From NCBI GenBank assembly GCA_003170655.1, contig PMYY01000119.1:5198-12068 (forward strand): a stretch of DNA of 6,871 bases, written 5' to 3'. The position numbers and the translations under genes were made by a program. Positions 5,591 through 6,871 of this stretch are shown in pieces (position 1 is the first letter of the stretch; the number at the start of each line of letters is the position of its first letter). The notes beneath the pieces are model-generated. The model was not told the DNA's origin. It did no database searches and worked only from the letters and a program-made list of their open reading frames with translations. This DNA is from Nitrospiraceae bacterium (GTDB lineage Bacteria; Nitrospirota; Thermodesulfovibrionia; Thermodesulfovibrionales; Dissulfurispiraceae).

Positions 5591-6871
5591 CTATAATCTT
5601 CCGCGAAGTCTTTCGGCATTGAGGACCCTCTTGACACCGAGCTCGTAGGCAGCCCTTCTCATACTGCATTGTTCCGACGTACAGACTCTGTACACATCAT
5701 TGAAGGCTGTAATCATTACCTTGTTGAGTCTCTTCAGGATCTCCTCATCCTGTCAGTAATCATTGTCGAGGTTCTGGCTCCATTCGAAATAGCTTACGAC
5801 GACACCGCCTGCGTTGGCTACGATATCTGGTATGATGAGAACGCCCATTTCGGTGAGGATTCTGTCTGCACGCTGAACTGTGGGTGCATTGGCGAGTTCG
5901 AGGATGATTCCGGCCTTGATATCCCGGGCATTAGTCTCGCTGGTCTGGTCGGAAAGGGCCGCAGGAATGAGGACCTCGCACACGCAAGCCAGCAGTTCAT
6001 CTCCGGATATGTTTCTGCTCCCCGGGAACCGGCAACTCCGCCCGTGCGTTTCTTGTGCTCGATGACCCCTGGAATATGAAGGCCGTCTTCATTGATAATG
6101 CTTCCTTTGTAGTCACTGCCTGCAACGACTTTATAGCCTTTCTCATAAAGGATGCGGGCTGCATTGAAACCTACGTGGCCGAAACCCTGGACAGCAACCC
6201 TTGTCTCAGCTGTGTTCCTGCCCAGTCTTTTCAGGGCCTCTTCGAGTACATATACGCCGCCGAGGGAGGTGGAGTAGTTGCGCACAGCACACCCGCCCAC
6301 TTCGACAGGCTTGCCGGTAATAGCAGCCGGGACGTGCATGCCCTTGATCCTTTCGTACTTGTCGAGCATCCATGCCATTATCTGCTCGTCGGTATAGACA
6401 TCAGGAGCAGGTATATCCTTGAAAGGCCCTATATAATCAGCTATGGCTCGAATATAACCGCGCGTCAACTGCTCCAACTCGTTTCTGGAAAGCTCCTTAG
6501 GATTGACAACAACCCCACCCTTTGAACCGCCAAAGGGGATATTCACTACCGCGCACTTGAGCATCATCAAGAAGGCCAGATCTCTCAGGTGATAAAGACT
6601 CAGGCCCGGATGGAACCTGATGCCTCCTTTTGCAGGACCTCGGGCGGCGTTATATTGCACACGATAGCCTATGAACATTTTGATCCGGCCCGAGTCCATC
6701 CTGACCGGAAAGTGAATTGTAAAAGAGCGTTCAGGCATACTGAGCAGTTCGAGTTCTTCGGTAGTAAGATGCAGGTCGGAATAAATGTCGGCGAGCTCGC
6801 TCATGCAGAGCCTGCAGACATTTATCCTAAAAAACGCAGTTGAACTCGGCAACTCATTGAAAATATGTTCA
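5591..6871 (-). pseudogene. Glutamate dehydrogenase (Glu/Leu/Phe/Val dehydrogenase family), broken frame, 5' end at window edge
   Basis: Interconverts glutamate and 2-oxoglutarate plus ammonia with NAD(P). Numbering from TTG 6852, the dimerisation domain has GPAKGGIR (K75), K99 in MLKC, GGSKGGV (catalytic-type K111) and IPAPDV (D151); the Rossmann loop is GFGHVG (223-228). Homology leaves the first frame after residue 281 and resumes one base over from about 6011. Restoring an A (ACATATCC to ACAATATCC) would give the expected TISGDELL. The second frame runs through CEVLIPAAL and ANAGGVVVSYFEW to a TGA at 5753-5755, where relatives have Trp (..YYW). The family C-terminus then continues in frame (SMRRAAYELGVKRV) to TAG at 5591-5593. 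Further oddities: SRGAE where FPGAE is usual, which a paired -T/+G slip would explain, and V190 where GGxxGR has Gly. The whole would be about 425 aa, normal size. The start is uncertain: the frame is open to the edge, and TTG 6852 and ATG 6804 are alternatives. Either a recent pseudogene or base errors. Confidence 0.85.

Noticed and set aside
5735..5755. Second selenocysteine or programmed read-through at the GDH TGA, because a perfect hairpin CAGGAT-GAGGAG-ATCCTG follows it and the context is the leaky TGAC.
   Set aside because: The hairpin starts immediately after the TGA, so its loop begins only 6 nt away, too close for a bSECIS. The expected residue is Trp, and the gene also carries a frameshift.
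5669..6525. Long + strand open frames at 5669-6079 and 6055-6525.
   Set aside because: They lie antisense to the GDH, whose protein homology covers the whole region; their translations resemble nothing I recognise.

Overview
This is a bacterial window of moderate GC with dense coding and Shine-Dalgarno starts. Likely lineage, by inference: an anaerobic, Geobacter-like member of the Desulfuromonadia or a related Desulfobacterota/Nitrospirota group. The grounds are an oxygen-sensitive class I (Fe-S) fumarase, a GEMM-I riboswitch carrying the A20 signature best known from Geobacter and its relatives, and a probable selenoprotein. No rRNA or marker gene is present to confirm this.

Layout. Bases 1-280 are an AT-rich leader with two TATAAT boxes and overlapping stem-loops. 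Next, on the + strand, comes a two-gene unit: a full-length class I fumarase, overlapped at its stop codon by a small exported DUF1573 protein. The DUF1573 frame carries an in-frame TGA exactly where the family has the first Cys of its CGC(T) motif. A bSECIS-like hairpin follows the TGA at the expected distance, so I read the gene through as a selenoprotein ending at 2334. A strong terminator hairpin follows at 2370-2400.

Convergent to this, on the - strand, is a long secreted multi-domain beta-sandwich protein (Fn3, Ig-like repeats and a DNRLRE domain). Its upstream region is unusually rich. It holds two CRP-type dyads (GTGA-N6-TCAC and a perfect TGTGA-N6-TCACA), a -10 box placed so that the proximal dyad sits near -42, a GEMM-I cyclic-dinucleotide riboswitch with A instead of G at the base-recognition position, and an arm that can pair with the Shine-Dalgarno sequence. 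This suggests a surface or matrix protein controlled at transcription by a CRP/FNR-family regulator and at the mRNA level by a cyclic dinucleotide, plausibly 3',3'-cGAMP.

The right end is a - strand glutamate dehydrogenase. Its N-terminus is at or past the window edge. Its reading frame is broken by a one-base deletion near 6011 and by a TGA replacing a conserved Trp at 5753-5755. It is either a recent pseudogene or carries base errors, and this caveat also bears on the TGA in the DUF1573 gene.
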